Made by a program: the position numbers and the translations under genes. From Streptomyces liangshanensis (GTDB lineage: Bacteria > Actinomycetota > Actinomycetes > Streptomycetales > Streptomycetaceae), in NCBI RefSeq assembly GCF_011694815.1, contig NZ_CP050177.1, positions 2,345,001-2,409,000 on the forward strand: a stretch of DNA of 64,000 bases. The letters run 5' to 3'. Positions 19,933 through 28,005 of the stretch are shown piece after piece (within the stretch, counting starts at the first letter, position 1; every line of letters begins with the position of its first letter). Below the pieces are notes generated by a model. It did no database searches, was not told the origin of the DNA, and saw nothing but the letters and a program-made list of their open reading frames with translations.

Positions 19933-20117
19933 GTCCTCAATCGCCGGACGGGCTGAGTTCTGTGCCGCCCGTCCGGCGAGAAGGCCTCGGCTCAGCCGCA
20001 CCGACCCAGCCCGTCCGGCGCTTGAGGACAAGCGGGGCCGCAGGCCCCGTGACCGTGGCGCCGGCCTCCGGATCCCCACCGCCGGCGGCAGAACCAAGCC
20101 CGGCCGGCGATTGAGGC
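19933..20117. repeat. REP-like intergenic repeats after glgB
   Basis: Copies in both orientations lie at 19933-19954, 19966-19980, 20006-20049 and 20096-20117, sharing the core CCGTCCGGCGNTTGAGGAC. Opposed copies can pair into hairpins and so may end both glgB and the convergent phosphatase gene. Confidence 0.8.
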
Positions 20118-20134
20118 CACCCCGCGGCGACGAG

Positions 20135-22270
20135 TCACCCAGCACCCCGTGCGTCCGGCTTGATCAGCAGCAGGGCAATGTCGTCGCTTCCCCGGAAGGA
20201 CTGGCGGGTCCGCCCCGCCCGGCGGACCAGCGTCTCCGACAGCGCGTCCAGCGAGCGCGGATCCGCGTTCCCCAGCCGCGCCGCGAACTCGGCGATCGAA
20301 GTGTCCAGGCTCGTACCGGGCACCTCCACGAGCCCGTCCGTGTACAGCGCGAGCACCGCGCCCGGCGGCAGCGGCACGTCCACCGTCCGGTACTCCGCCT
20401 CCGGCTCGATGCCGAGGAGGATCCCGGTCGGCACGTCCAGGATCTCCGTACCCCCGTCGGGACGGCGCAGGATCGGCGGCGGGTGCCCGGCCGTCGCGAG
20501 CCGCGCCCGGTGGTGCCGCAGGTCGAGGTGCGCGTACAGGCAACTGGTGAACAGCGTCGAACGCAGGTCGATCAGCAGGCGGTTGGTGCGCGCGAGCACC
20601 TCGTCCGGCGGCGCGCCCGCGCTGGCGTGCGTGTGGACCGCGGTACGCACCTGCCCCATCAGCGCGGCGGCGTTCACGTTGTGCCCCTGGACGTCGCCGA
20701 TGACGGCCGCGGCCGACGTGTCGTCCAGGCGGATCAGGTCGTAGAAGTCCCCGCCGATGTCCAGGCCGCGGGTCGCCGGCAGGTAGCGCGCCGCGACCTG
20801 GAGCCCGGGGATCCGCGGCAGGTCGTGGGGCAGCAGCGCGGCCTGGAGCCCCAGGGCGACCTGGTTCTTGGAGTCGTAGAGCCGGGCCCGCTCCAGGGCC
20901 TGCGCGATCACCCCGGCCAGCGAGATGAGGGCGGTCCGCTCGTCGGGCGGGAAGAGGTGCGGCCGGTTGTACCCGAGGACGCAGCAGCCGATCGTCCGCC
21001 CGGAGGCGAACATCGGCAGGTAGGCGAACGACGCCTTGTCCGGGCTCAGTTGGACGCTCGGTGAGGTACGTCTGAGTTCGTCGCCGTCCGTCGAGAACAA
21101 CGGCGTGCCGTTCTGGATCGCCCGGACCACGGGCGTCTCCGCGCTCATGGCGAGGCCGTCGAAGACCTCCGCGATGTCCCGCCGGAAGCCGCGGCAGCCG
21201 ACCACCTTGAGCCGCCCCTCGTCGGCGGTGACCAGGGCCATGGCCTGGGCGTTGATGACGGGCATGATGTGGTCGGTGACCGTGTCCGTCACGTCCCGTA
21301 CCCCCACCGCGTCGGTGAGGACGGACGACAGGTGCAGCAGCTGGAAGAGCGCGCCGGGCCTGGTCCGCTCCACGGCGGTCGGCGTCAGGACCGGATCCTG
21401 CACGCCGTCCCCCTCGCCCCCGTCGCCGGGCGCCTCCCCGGGGGTGACCCGGACGCTGACCCCGGTGGCGTCGGGGTAGAGGTGGAAGGCCAGCCACTGG
21501 CCGGGGGGCCGCCGGGCGGAGAACGACGTGGGCAGCCTGCTGAAGAGCGAGCCGAGGTACGCGTTCTCGTACACCGGGTCGTTCAGCCAGGGCAGGGCGT
21601 CCCAGGGCCTGGCCCCCAGCAGGCCGTCACGGGTACCGCCCAGCAGCTGGACGGCGTGGCCGTTGAGGAAGGTGATGCGGCCTTCGAGGTCGAGGGCGCA
21701 GATGCCTTCCGGGAGGCGTTCGGTGAGGTCCGCGCCGGCCTCCGCGTGCCGGGTGGGCGGGGGGTCCATCACGCGCAGTTCGGTGGACCGGACGGGATGC
21801 CCCGCCTCGGCGGCCCGCTGCAGGAGGCACGCGATCCGTTCCGCGCCCTCTTCGAGCGCCCGCGTCTCCCGCTCGGAGAGGGCGGGCTCGTGCGTGCCCG
21901 GCCACAGCTGGAGCAGGGAGCCCCAGCGGGTGGGGCCGGACGACACGGGGACGACGCCCAGGGCTATGGGGTACGGCAGGGCGAGTGCGGTACGGGGGAA
22001 GCGGCGGGCCATGTCCGTGTGGCTGGGCACCCACACCATGCGGCCCTCCCGCGCCGCCTCGGCCGCCGGGACCGTGGAGGCCAGTGCCACCTGGATCCAG
22101 GGCGTCGCGACCCGCCGGGACAGGCCGGTCACGAAGGCCATGCGCAGGACCTGCTCCGCGGGATCCAGCATGTACAGCGCCCCGACGTGCGCGCCCGTGC
22201 CCCGTCCCACGTCCGCCAGGACGCGTTCCACCTCCGCCTCGGTGGAGTACTTGTCCTCCTCCACGCTCAC
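20135..22270 (-). CDS. PAS/GAF-containing PP2C (SpoIIE-type) serine/threonine phosphatase
   Basis: A 711-residue soluble sensor phosphatase. It has an N-terminal GAF-like domain (1-160), a PAS domain (about 190-290, LPEGICALDLEGRITFLNGHAV), a second GAF (about 305-475) and a C-terminal PP2C domain (485-705) with RGLDIGGDFYDLIRLDD, VIGDVQGHNVNAAALMGQVR and LYTDGLVE giving the metal-binding aspartates. Such proteins usually dephosphorylate anti-sigma-factor antagonists and so control a sigma factor. No antagonist or RsbW-like kinase is adjacent. GTG 22270 is the only sensible start; its ribosome site is weak. Confidence 0.9.
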   Translation of the reverse strand: MSVEEDKYSTEAEVERVLADVGRGTGAHVGALYMLDPAEQVLRMAFVTGLSRRVATPWIQVALASTVPAAEAAREGRMVWVPSHTDMARRFPRTALALPYPIALGVVPVSSGPTRWGSLLQLWPGTHEPALSERETRALEEGAERIACLLQRAAEAGHPVRSTELRVMDPPPTRHAEAGADLTERLPEGICALDLEGRITFLNGHAVQLLGGTRDGLLGARPWDALPWLNDPVYENAYLGSLFSRLPTSFSARRPPGQWLAFHLYPDATGVSVRVTPGEAPGDGGEGDGVQDPVLTPTAVERTRPGALFQLLHLSSVLTDAVGVRDVTDTVTDHIMPVINAQAMALVTADEGRLKVVGCRGFRRDIAEVFDGLAMSAETPVVRAIQNGTPLFSTDGDELRRTSPSVQLSPDKASFAYLPMFASGRTIGCCVLGYNRPHLFPPDERTALISLAGVIAQALERARLYDSKNQVALGLQAALLPHDLPRIPGLQVAARYLPATRGLDIGGDFYDLIRLDDTSAAAVIGDVQGHNVNAAALMGQVRTAVHTHASAGAPPDEVLARTNRLLIDLRSTLFTSCLYAHLDLRHHRARLATAGHPPPILRRPDGGTEILDVPTGILLGIEPEAEYRTVDVPLPPGAVLALYTDGLVEVPGTSLDTSIAEFAARLGNADPRSLDALSETLVRRAGRTRQSFRGSDDIALLLIKPDARGAG

Positions 22271-22406
22271 GACGTCCCGGGTGGCACGGCGCCGTCCCGC
22301 GCCCGCAGGGGGATGTCGAACCGGTCAGATCGGATATCACCCATATGTGGATGTTAGTCCCCGCCCCGGGTGCCGGACACCTGGGGCGGGGGCCCCGCGC
22401 ACCCCC

Positions 22407-24818
22407 TCAGGCCCCGTCCGGCGCCTCCGCGTCGGCCGCGCCCGTCCCGCTCGCCGACTTCAGCCGCGACGGCACCTCCGCGTTGCGTACGATCGCCAGC
22501 CGCTGCGTCGTCCGCGTCAGCGCCACGTACAGGTCGTTCGCCCCGCGCGGGGAGCCGTCCAGGATCCCTTCCGGGTCGACCACGACCACCGTGTCGAACT
22601 CCAGCCCCTTCGCCTGCCGGGGATCGAGCACGACCACCGGCCGCGTCAGGTCGGGCGCGCCGCCCCAGGACGCGTCCGGCAGCTCGGCCCCGAGCGCCGG
22701 GACGAGCCCCGGCGGCGCGATCACCGCGAGCCGCCCCTCCCCGGGGCGCCCCTCCGCGGAGGGCCCTTCCGCGGACCCCGCCGCCGACCCCGCCGCGGAC
22801 CCCGCCGATTCCGCCACCAGCTCCGCCGCCGTGCGCGCCATCAGCCCGGGTGCCACCGCCCGTACGAGCGGGGCGGTGCCCGTCGACCGTACGGACCGCG
22901 GCGGCTCGAAGAGCGGGTCCGTCAGCCGCCGTACCTCCGCCGCGACCTCCATGATCTCGGCGGGCGTGCGGTAGTTGACGCCGAGCCTCGACAGCTCCCA
23001 GCGCGTGCCCACGTACGGTTCGAGGATCCGCTGCCACGAGTCGCAGCCCGCCGCGTCCCCGGTCTGGGCCGGGTCGCCGACCAGCGTCATCGACCGGCTC
23101 GGGCAGCGGCGCATCAGCAACCGCCAGGCCATCGCGGACAGTTCCTGGGCTTCGTCCACGACGATGTGCCCGAACGCCCACGTCCGGTCGGCCGCCGCGC
23201 GCTCCGCGGCGCTGCGCGTGTCCGCCTCCTCGTGCCGCTCGGCGAACCGCTCCGCGTCGATGACGTCGTGGGCCGCCAGCACCTCCGACTCGTCCTCGTC
23301 CTCGAACTCCTGCGTCCGGGAGCCGTACGACAGCTCCAGCACACCCTGCGCGTAGGCGATCTGCTCCTGCCGTTCCAGCGCGGCCGCGGCGACCGCCGCG
23401 CTGTTGTCCTCGCCGAGCAGCTCCGCGGCCTCGTCCAGCAGCGGCACGTCCGCCGGGGTCCAGTCGATGGGCGCGTCCGCGCCGGTCCTGATCCCGGACC
23501 GGCGTACGGCCGCCGCGTCGCGCGCGTCCAGCCGCCAGGGCGCGGCCAGGAAGTCGGCGACGAGCCGCTGCGGGGTCAGCGTCGGCCACAGGGACTCGAT
23601 CGCCGCGTGCACCTCACGGCTGGTGGCGACCTCCTTGCCGAGCTGTACGACGTCCGCCGGCGACAGCAGGTTGGGCCCGCCCTCCGGATCGGCGCCGATG
23701 CGCTCCGCGAGCTGCGCGGTGAGCGCGTCGATGACCCGGAAGGCGAAGGTGGGCCGCGCCAGGTTGTGCGGCAGCCCGGTCTCGCGGGCGCGCTGCCTGG
23801 CCTCGGCCGCCGTCTCGCGGTCCAGGACGAGCGTGCCGTGGTCCTCGTGCCGGATCTCCAGGGTGGGCCGGGGCAGCGACTGCCGGTCGGCGACCTCCTC
23901 GGCCAGCACCTTCGCCATCGCGAGGCGCCCCTTGACCTCGGCCGCCGCCGGGGAGTCCGTCCCGACGGCCCGTACGCCGGGGAACAGCTCCCCGGTCGTC
24001 GCCAGCAGCACCCCGGTCTCACCGAGCGAGGGCAGCACCTCGCCGATGTAGCCGAGGAAGGCCGGGTTCGGCCCCACGATCAGGACCGCGCGGCGGGCCA
24101 GCCGCTCGCGGTGGGCGTAGAGGAGGTACGCGGCCCGGTGCAGCGCGACCGCCGTCTTGCCGGTGCCGGGCCCGCCCTCCACGACCAGCACACCCCGGTA
24201 CGGGGCGCGGATCACGCGGTCCTGCTCGGCCTGGATGGTCTGGACGATGTCGGCCATCCGGCCCGTACGCGCGGAGTTGAGCGCGGCGAGCAGGACGGCG
24301 TCGGCGTCCGGGTCCTCGTACCCCGTGCGCCGCGTGTCGGTGAGATCCATGATCTCGTCGTGCAGTCCGGTGACCCGGCGCCCCTGGGTGGTCAGGTGCC
24401 TGCGCCGGCGCAGGCCCATCGGCTCGAAGCCGGTGGCGAGGTAGAACGGCCGGGCCACGGGGGCGCGCCAGTCGATGAGGAGGGGGGTGCGTTCCTCGTC
24501 GTCGCGCCGTATGCCGATGCGCCCGATGTGGTGGGTGGTGTGGTCGGCGAGGTCGATCCGGCCGAAACACAGCCCGGACTCGACGGCGTTGAGGGAGGAG
24601 ACCCGGCCGGACTGCTCGGCCACGGTGATGTCACGCTCGACCCGCGCCTGCCGACCGGTGCCGGACTGCCCCGCGGTCACCTCGACCGCGTCCTCGGCCT
24701 GCTCCCTCAGGGCGTCGAGACGCTCGTAGAGGAGAGTGACGAATTGTTGTTCGCCATGCAATTCCTCGGTTGACAATTGAGCCCCTGTCCAATACGCTGC
24801 ATCCATTGCTTGAAACAT
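22407..24818 (-). CDS. helR: HelR/HelD-like RNA polymerase-associated helicase
   Basis: This 803-residue UvrD-like ATPase belongs to the HelD group that binds and recycles RNA polymerase; the actinobacterial HelR branch displaces rifamycins. An N-terminal coiled-coil region (about 15-75) is followed by Walker A GGPGTGKT (215-222), Walker B HIVVDEAQELS, GDPAQTGD, VNYRTPAEI and the C-terminal VDPEGILDGS to YVALTRTTQRLAIV. A Gly/Ser/Ala-rich linker (SAGSAAGSAAGSAEG) sits late in the protein. I chose ATG 24818; ATG 24806 and TTG 24776 are alternatives because no site is ideal. A plausible promoter lies upstream, and an antisense RNA overlaps its 5' end. Confidence 0.88.
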   Translation of the reverse strand: MFQAMDAAYWTGAQLSTEELHGEQQFVTLLYERLDALREQAEDAVEVTAGQSGTGRQARVERDITVAEQSGRVSSLNAVESGLCFGRIDLADHTTHHIGRIGIRRDDEERTPLLIDWRAPVARPFYLATGFEPMGLRRRRHLTTQGRRVTGLHDEIMDLTDTRRTGYEDPDADAVLLAALNSARTGRMADIVQTIQAEQDRVIRAPYRGVLVVEGGPGTGKTAVALHRAAYLLYAHRERLARRAVLIVGPNPAFLGYIGEVLPSLGETGVLLATTGELFPGVRAVGTDSPAAAEVKGRLAMAKVLAEEVADRQSLPRPTLEIRHEDHGTLVLDRETAAEARQRARETGLPHNLARPTFAFRVIDALTAQLAERIGADPEGGPNLLSPADVVQLGKEVATSREVHAAIESLWPTLTPQRLVADFLAAPWRLDARDAAAVRRSGIRTGADAPIDWTPADVPLLDEAAELLGEDNSAAVAAAALERQEQIAYAQGVLELSYGSRTQEFEDEDESEVLAAHDVIDAERFAERHEEADTRSAAERAAADRTWAFGHIVVDEAQELSAMAWRLLMRRCPSRSMTLVGDPAQTGDAAGCDSWQRILEPYVGTRWELSRLGVNYRTPAEIMEVAAEVRRLTDPLFEPPRSVRSTGTAPLVRAVAPGLMARTAAELVAESAGSAAGSAAGSAEGPSAEGRPGEGRLAVIAPPGLVPALGAELPDASWGGAPDLTRPVVVLDPRQAKGLEFDTVVVVDPEGILDGSPRGANDLYVALTRTTQRLAIVRNAEVPSRLKSASGTGAADAEAPDGA

Positions 24819-24904
24819 GCCTTCGATCGCACATCGACGAAGACATGAAACAACCAATATACGCGAACGCAAGCCCCGACCGTCAATTCGGTGGGGGCTT
24901 TTTT
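24805..24904 (+). ncRNA. Candidate small RNA antisense to the helR 5' end
   Basis: On the plus strand, TTGACA (24770-24775) lies 17 bases before TACGCT (24793-24798), giving a start near 24805. About 100 bases later comes an intrinsic terminator: stem AAGCCCCGACCG / CGGTGGGGGCTT (11 of 12 paired, loop TCAATT, 24871-24900) followed directly by a six-T run to 24904. T-tract terminators are rare in this window, which makes the unit stand out. No plus-strand gene follows. It covers the start codon and promoter of helR on the other strand. Confidence 0.6.
24856..24886 (-). promoter_or_regulatory. helR promoter with GGGGCTTGC spacer element
   Basis: On the minus strand TTGACG (24881-24886) is followed after 19 bases by TATATT (24856-24861). 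The long spacer contains GGGGCTTGCG, which resembles half of the rifamycin-associated element as I remember it. A start near 24849 gives a leader of about 30 bases. Confidence 0.5.
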
Positions 24905-24952
24905 GCTGCGTACGAACTGCGTACGAAAGGGACCGGCCGGCGCCGAAAGGCG

Positions 24953-25285
24953 TCAGAGCTCGTCGGCCAGCTCCTCCATCAGCCGGCGCTTCGGGCGGGC
25001 CCCGACCATCGACTTCACGGGCTCCCCGTCCCGGAACAACAGGAGCGTGGGCATGGCGAGTACGCCGTACCGCGTCGTGATCCCGGGGTTGGTGTCGACG
25101 TCGAGCTGGACGACCTTGAGGCGGCCGGCCTGCTCGGCGGCGACGGCGCTCAGGACGGGCGCGAGTTGCCGGCACGGCGGGCACCAGTCGGCGGTGAATT
25201 CCACCAGGACCGGCAGTTCCGACTCCCTTACCACCGCGTCGAAGTCCGTGTCCGTGACGGCGTCGACACCCTCGATCGTGATCAT
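24953..25285 (-). CDS. Thioredoxin-like disulfide reductase
   Basis: This 110-residue single-domain thioredoxin has the redox pair Cys35 and Cys38 in WCPPC, rather than the usual WCGPC, and the cis-proline loop AMPTLLLFRDGEPV. WCPPC raises the expected redox potential towards TlpA/DsbE-like proteins, yet no signal peptide is present, so it acts in the cytoplasm. ATG 25285 has GGAGGT 8 bases upstream and overlaps the stop of the MerR gene by four bases, so the two are translated together. The pair is probably a redox-stress operon controlled by the MerR protein. Confidence 0.93.
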   Translation of the reverse strand: MITIEGVDAVTDTDFDAVVRESELPVLVEFTADWCPPCRQLAPVLSAVAAEQAGRLKVVQLDVDTNPGITTRYGVLAMPTLLLFRDGEPVKSMVGARPKRRLMEELADEL

Positions 25286-25734
25286 GCGTCCGTACCTCCG
25301 TGAGTGGGGTGAATGGGTGCGCGGTGAATTCCCTCGACAAACGCGTCCGTCAGGTCGCACCGGGGTTCCGGTCCGCCCGCCGACTCCGCCTCGGCCTGCG
25401 CCAGCTGCGCCCCGACCTGTGCGCGGACCGACCGGAGCCGGTCGATCAGCCCGTCCAGCTCGGTGAGCTTGCGCCGGTAGACGTCGAGCGAGGCGGGGCA
25501 CGCGTCGCCCGCGGGGTGCCCGGCGCGCAGGCACTCGACGAACGGCCTCGTCTCCTCCAGGTCGAAGCCGAAGTCCTGGAGCGTCCTGATCTGCTGGATG
25601 AGCCGCAGGTCGTCCTCGTCGTACGTGCGGTAGCCGTTCACCGCCCGCCGGGCGGGCAGCAGCCCGCGGGATTCGTAGTACCTCAGGGCCCGGGTGGTGG
25701 TGCCCGCCCGCTCCGCCAGCTCGCCGATGCGCAT
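25282..25734 (-). CDS. MerR-family regulator with candidate redox cysteines
   Basis: The 150-residue regulator begins with the MerR winged helix (MRIGELAERAGTTTRALRYYESRGLLPARR), then a dimerisation helix (about 80-118). Cys68 and Cys79 (VECLRAGHPAGDACP) lie at the junction and Cys126 near the end, suggesting thiol or metal sensing. ATG 25734 follows the -10 box so closely that the message is probably leaderless. It is the first gene of an operon with the thioredoxin gene and likely regulates itself through the palindrome in its promoter spacer. Confidence 0.92.
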   Translation of the reverse strand: MRIGELAERAGTTTRALRYYESRGLLPARRAVNGYRTYDEDDLRLIQQIRTLQDFGFDLEETRPFVECLRAGHPAGDACPASLDVYRRKLTELDGLIDRLRSVRAQVGAQLAQAEAESAGGPEPRCDLTDAFVEGIHRAPIHPTHGGTDA

Positions 25735-25741
25735 GTCCCCG

Positions 25742-25772
25742 ACGGTAAGCGTTGACGTGGGCGTCAAGGCAA
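25742..25772 (-). promoter_or_regulatory. MerR-type promoter with palindrome in a 19-bp spacer
   Basis: Minus-strand TTGCCT (25767-25772) and TACCGT (25742-25747) are 19 bases apart, the stretched spacing typical of MerR-controlled promoters. The spacer holds the inverted repeat TTGACG-CCCA-CGTCAA (25752-25767). Transcription would start at or next to the ATG. Confidence 0.75.
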
Positions 25773-25838
25773 GGAGTGCCGGGGCCACGTGTATCGGCTC
25801 CGTGTATCGGCTACGTGTCTACGTGTATCAGGGCAGCG

Positions 25839-26786
25839 CTACGCGTGTCCGGCCGCCGGCTCCTGGATCCAGCTCGCCAGCAGGCTCAGCGCCTGCGCCG
25901 AGGGGCTGCCCGGTTCGGCGGTGTAGATGCCGAGCATCTGGTCCGGGTCGGCGGTCGGGGTGAGCGCCTCGTAGTCCAGCGTCAGGTCGCCGACCAGTGG
26001 GTGGTGGTAGCGCTTGCTCCCGTACGTACGGCGCAGCACGTCGTGGTCGGCCCACCAGCGGCGGAAGTCCTGGTCCCCCAGCGACAGGTCCCCGATCAGC
26101 TCGGCGAGCCGGGGGTCGTGGGGGTTGCGCCCCGCGTAGAGGTGCAGCGCGGCGACCGTGCCGCGCGCGGTGGCCGCCCAGTCGGCGTACAGCTCACGGG
26201 CCGCGTCGTCGAGGAAGATGAAGCGGGCCATGTTCCGCTCGCGCTGCGGCAGCGCGTCGAAGTCCGCGAAGAGCGCGCGTGCCATCGCGTTGGACGCCAG
26301 GACGTCCAGGCGGCGGCCGATCACCTGCGCCGGGGTGCCGGTGAGGGTGTCGAGGATGCGGTACATCCCGGGCCGTACCCGCTGCGGCGGCAGGGGCCTG
26401 GCCAGCTTGCGGGTGGGCCTGGCCAGGGCGAAGAGGTGCCCGCGCTCGGTGTCGTCGAGGCGCAGGGCCCGCGCGACCGCGTCGAGCACGCTCTCCGAGA
26501 CGTTGGTGCCGCGCCCCCGCTCCAGCCGTACGTAGTAGTCGACACTCACCCCGGCCAGCTGGGCGACCTCCTCGCGCCGCAGCCCCGGGACCCGCCGCGT
26601 CCCGGGGTGCGGGGGCAGGCCCGCGTCCTCGGGGGTCACGCGCGCCCGCCGGGAGCGCAGGAACTCCCGCAGCTCGCTGTTGCCCCCGCCCGCGGGGGAG
26701 CCGCCCGGGCGTGCGTCGGCCGCGCCTTGGCCGCCGGGGCCTGCGCCGCCCGGGCCTGCGCCGCCTGAGGTGGGGATGTCGGTCAT
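25839..26786 (-). CDS. XRE-family regulator with MmyB-like ligand-binding domain
   Basis: At 315 residues this belongs to the large actinobacterial group with an N-terminal Cro/C1 helix-turn-helix (RVPGLRREEVAQLAGVSVDYYVRLERGRG, about 70-100) and a C-terminal PAS-like MmyB domain (about 140-300; QVIGRRLDVLASNAMARALFADF). Several relatives control a neighbouring reductase gene. Here an aldo/keto reductase gene is divergent, with 170 bases between. The N-terminal 40 residues are a Gly/Pro-rich tail. ATG 26786 is used; the site upstream is poor. Confidence 0.9.
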   Translation of the reverse strand: MTDIPTSGGAGPGGAGPGGQGAADARPGGSPAGGGNSELREFLRSRRARVTPEDAGLPPHPGTRRVPGLRREEVAQLAGVSVDYYVRLERGRGTNVSESVLDAVARALRLDDTERGHLFALARPTRKLARPLPPQRVRPGMYRILDTLTGTPAQVIGRRLDVLASNAMARALFADFDALPQRERNMARFIFLDDAARELYADWAATARGTVAALHLYAGRNPHDPRLAELIGDLSLGDQDFRRWWADHDVLRRTYGSKRYHHPLVGDLTLDYEALTPTADPDQMLGIYTAEPGSPSAQALSLLASWIQEPAAGHA

Positions 26787-26956
26787 CCATCCAGCGTAGA
26801 ACCAGGTCACAGGCCCCGCGACGCGCCAGAGGGGTACTGCCGGACCCCCGGTGGAGCGGTACCCGTCCTGACCCCTGCGGGCGGGGTCCCCCGGTGGTTG
26901 TGTGGAGGGTGGGACACGGCGGCCGGAAGGCCGAGGAACGAGGAGCGGGGAGCGGG

Positions 26957-27967
26957 ATGAAGCGCGGGATTCTGGGCGGTACGGGCATGTCGGTCAGCGA
27001 GGTCGCGCTGGGGACGATGATGTTCGGCGCGACGGGCAACCCCGACCACGACGAGTCGGTACGGATGATCCACCGCGCCCTGGACGCCGGGGTGAACCTC
27101 GTGGACACCGCCGACGTCTACAGCGGCGGCGAGTCCGAGGAGATCGTCGGCAAGGCCCTCAAGGGCCGCCGCGACGAGGTGGTCCTCGCGACGAAGTTCG
27201 GCTGGCCGGCGGGCGGCGACCCCAACCGCCAGGGCGGCTCGCCGCGTTGGATCGTCCGGGCGGTGGAGGACAGCCTGCGGCGGCTCGGCACCGACCACAT
27301 CGACCTCTACCAGTTGCACCGCCCCGACCCGCACACGGACGTGGAGGAGACGCTCGGCGCCCTCTCGGAGCTGGTGCGTTCGGGCAAGGTCCGGGCCATC
27401 GGCTCCTCGTGCACCCCCGCCGAGCTGATCGTGGAGGCGCAGTGGGCGGCGGAGCGGCGCGGGCACCACCGGTTCCGTACCGAACAGCCCCCGTACTCCC
27501 TCCTGTTGCGCGGCATCGAGTCCGGTGTCCTGCCGACGGCCCAGCGGTACGGCATGGGCGTCCTGACCTACGGGCCGCTCGGCTCCGGGTGGTTGTCGGG
27601 CCGCGCGGACCCGTCGAAGGGCGCCCGCGCGGCGCGGGGTCCCGCGACCTTCGACCTGTCCGTCCCGGCCAACCGGGCGAAGGCGGAGGCGGTACGGAGG
27701 CTGACGGAGCTGGCGGTCGAGGCGGGGATGCCGCTGTCGCACCTGGCGACGGCGTTCGTACGGGCGCACCCGGCGGTGACGTCCGTCCTCATCGGCCCGC
27801 GCCGCCCCGAGCACCTGGACGACCTGCTGCGGGGCGCGGAGGCCGAGTTGACGGACGACGTCCTGGACCGTATCGACGAGATCGTGCCGCCGGGCACGAA
27901 CATCAACCCGGACGACATCTACTACACACCCCCGGCCCTCGCCGACAAGCGCCTGCGGCGCGCGTGA
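26957..27967 (+). CDS. Aldo/keto reductase
   Basis: This 336-residue protein is an NADPH-dependent aldo/keto reductase fold. Visible are MKRGILGGTGMSVSEVALGTMMFG, the catalytic Asp and Tyr in VDTADVYSGGESEEIVGKAL, the catalytic Lys in VVLATKFG, the His region DLYQLHRPDP, and the cofactor part VLIGPRRPEHLDDLL. The substrate is not predictable. ATG 26957 has GGGGAG 4 bases before it. It is divergent from the XRE/MmyB regulator gene, which is the obvious candidate to control it. Confidence 0.92.
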   Translation: MKRGILGGTGMSVSEVALGTMMFGATGNPDHDESVRMIHRALDAGVNLVDTADVYSGGESEEIVGKALKGRRDEVVLATKFGWPAGGDPNRQGGSPRWIVRAVEDSLRRLGTDHIDLYQLHRPDPHTDVEETLGALSELVRSGKVRAIGSSCTPAELIVEAQWAAERRGHHRFRTEQPPYSLLLRGIESGVLPTAQRYGMGVLTYGPLGSGWLSGRADPSKGARAARGPATFDLSVPANRAKAEAVRRLTELAVEAGMPLSHLATAFVRAHPAVTSVLIGPRRPEHLDDLLRGAEAELTDDVLDRIDEIVPPGTNINPDDIYYTPPALADKRLRRA

Positions 27968-28005
27968 CGCGGGCGGTGCGTGCGACGCGTGCGACCTGAG
28001 GGGCT

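Noticed and set aside
17191..20117. A CRISPR array at the glgB repeats
   Set aside because: Copies are irregularly spaced, lie in both orientations and flank a gene; there are no cas genes.
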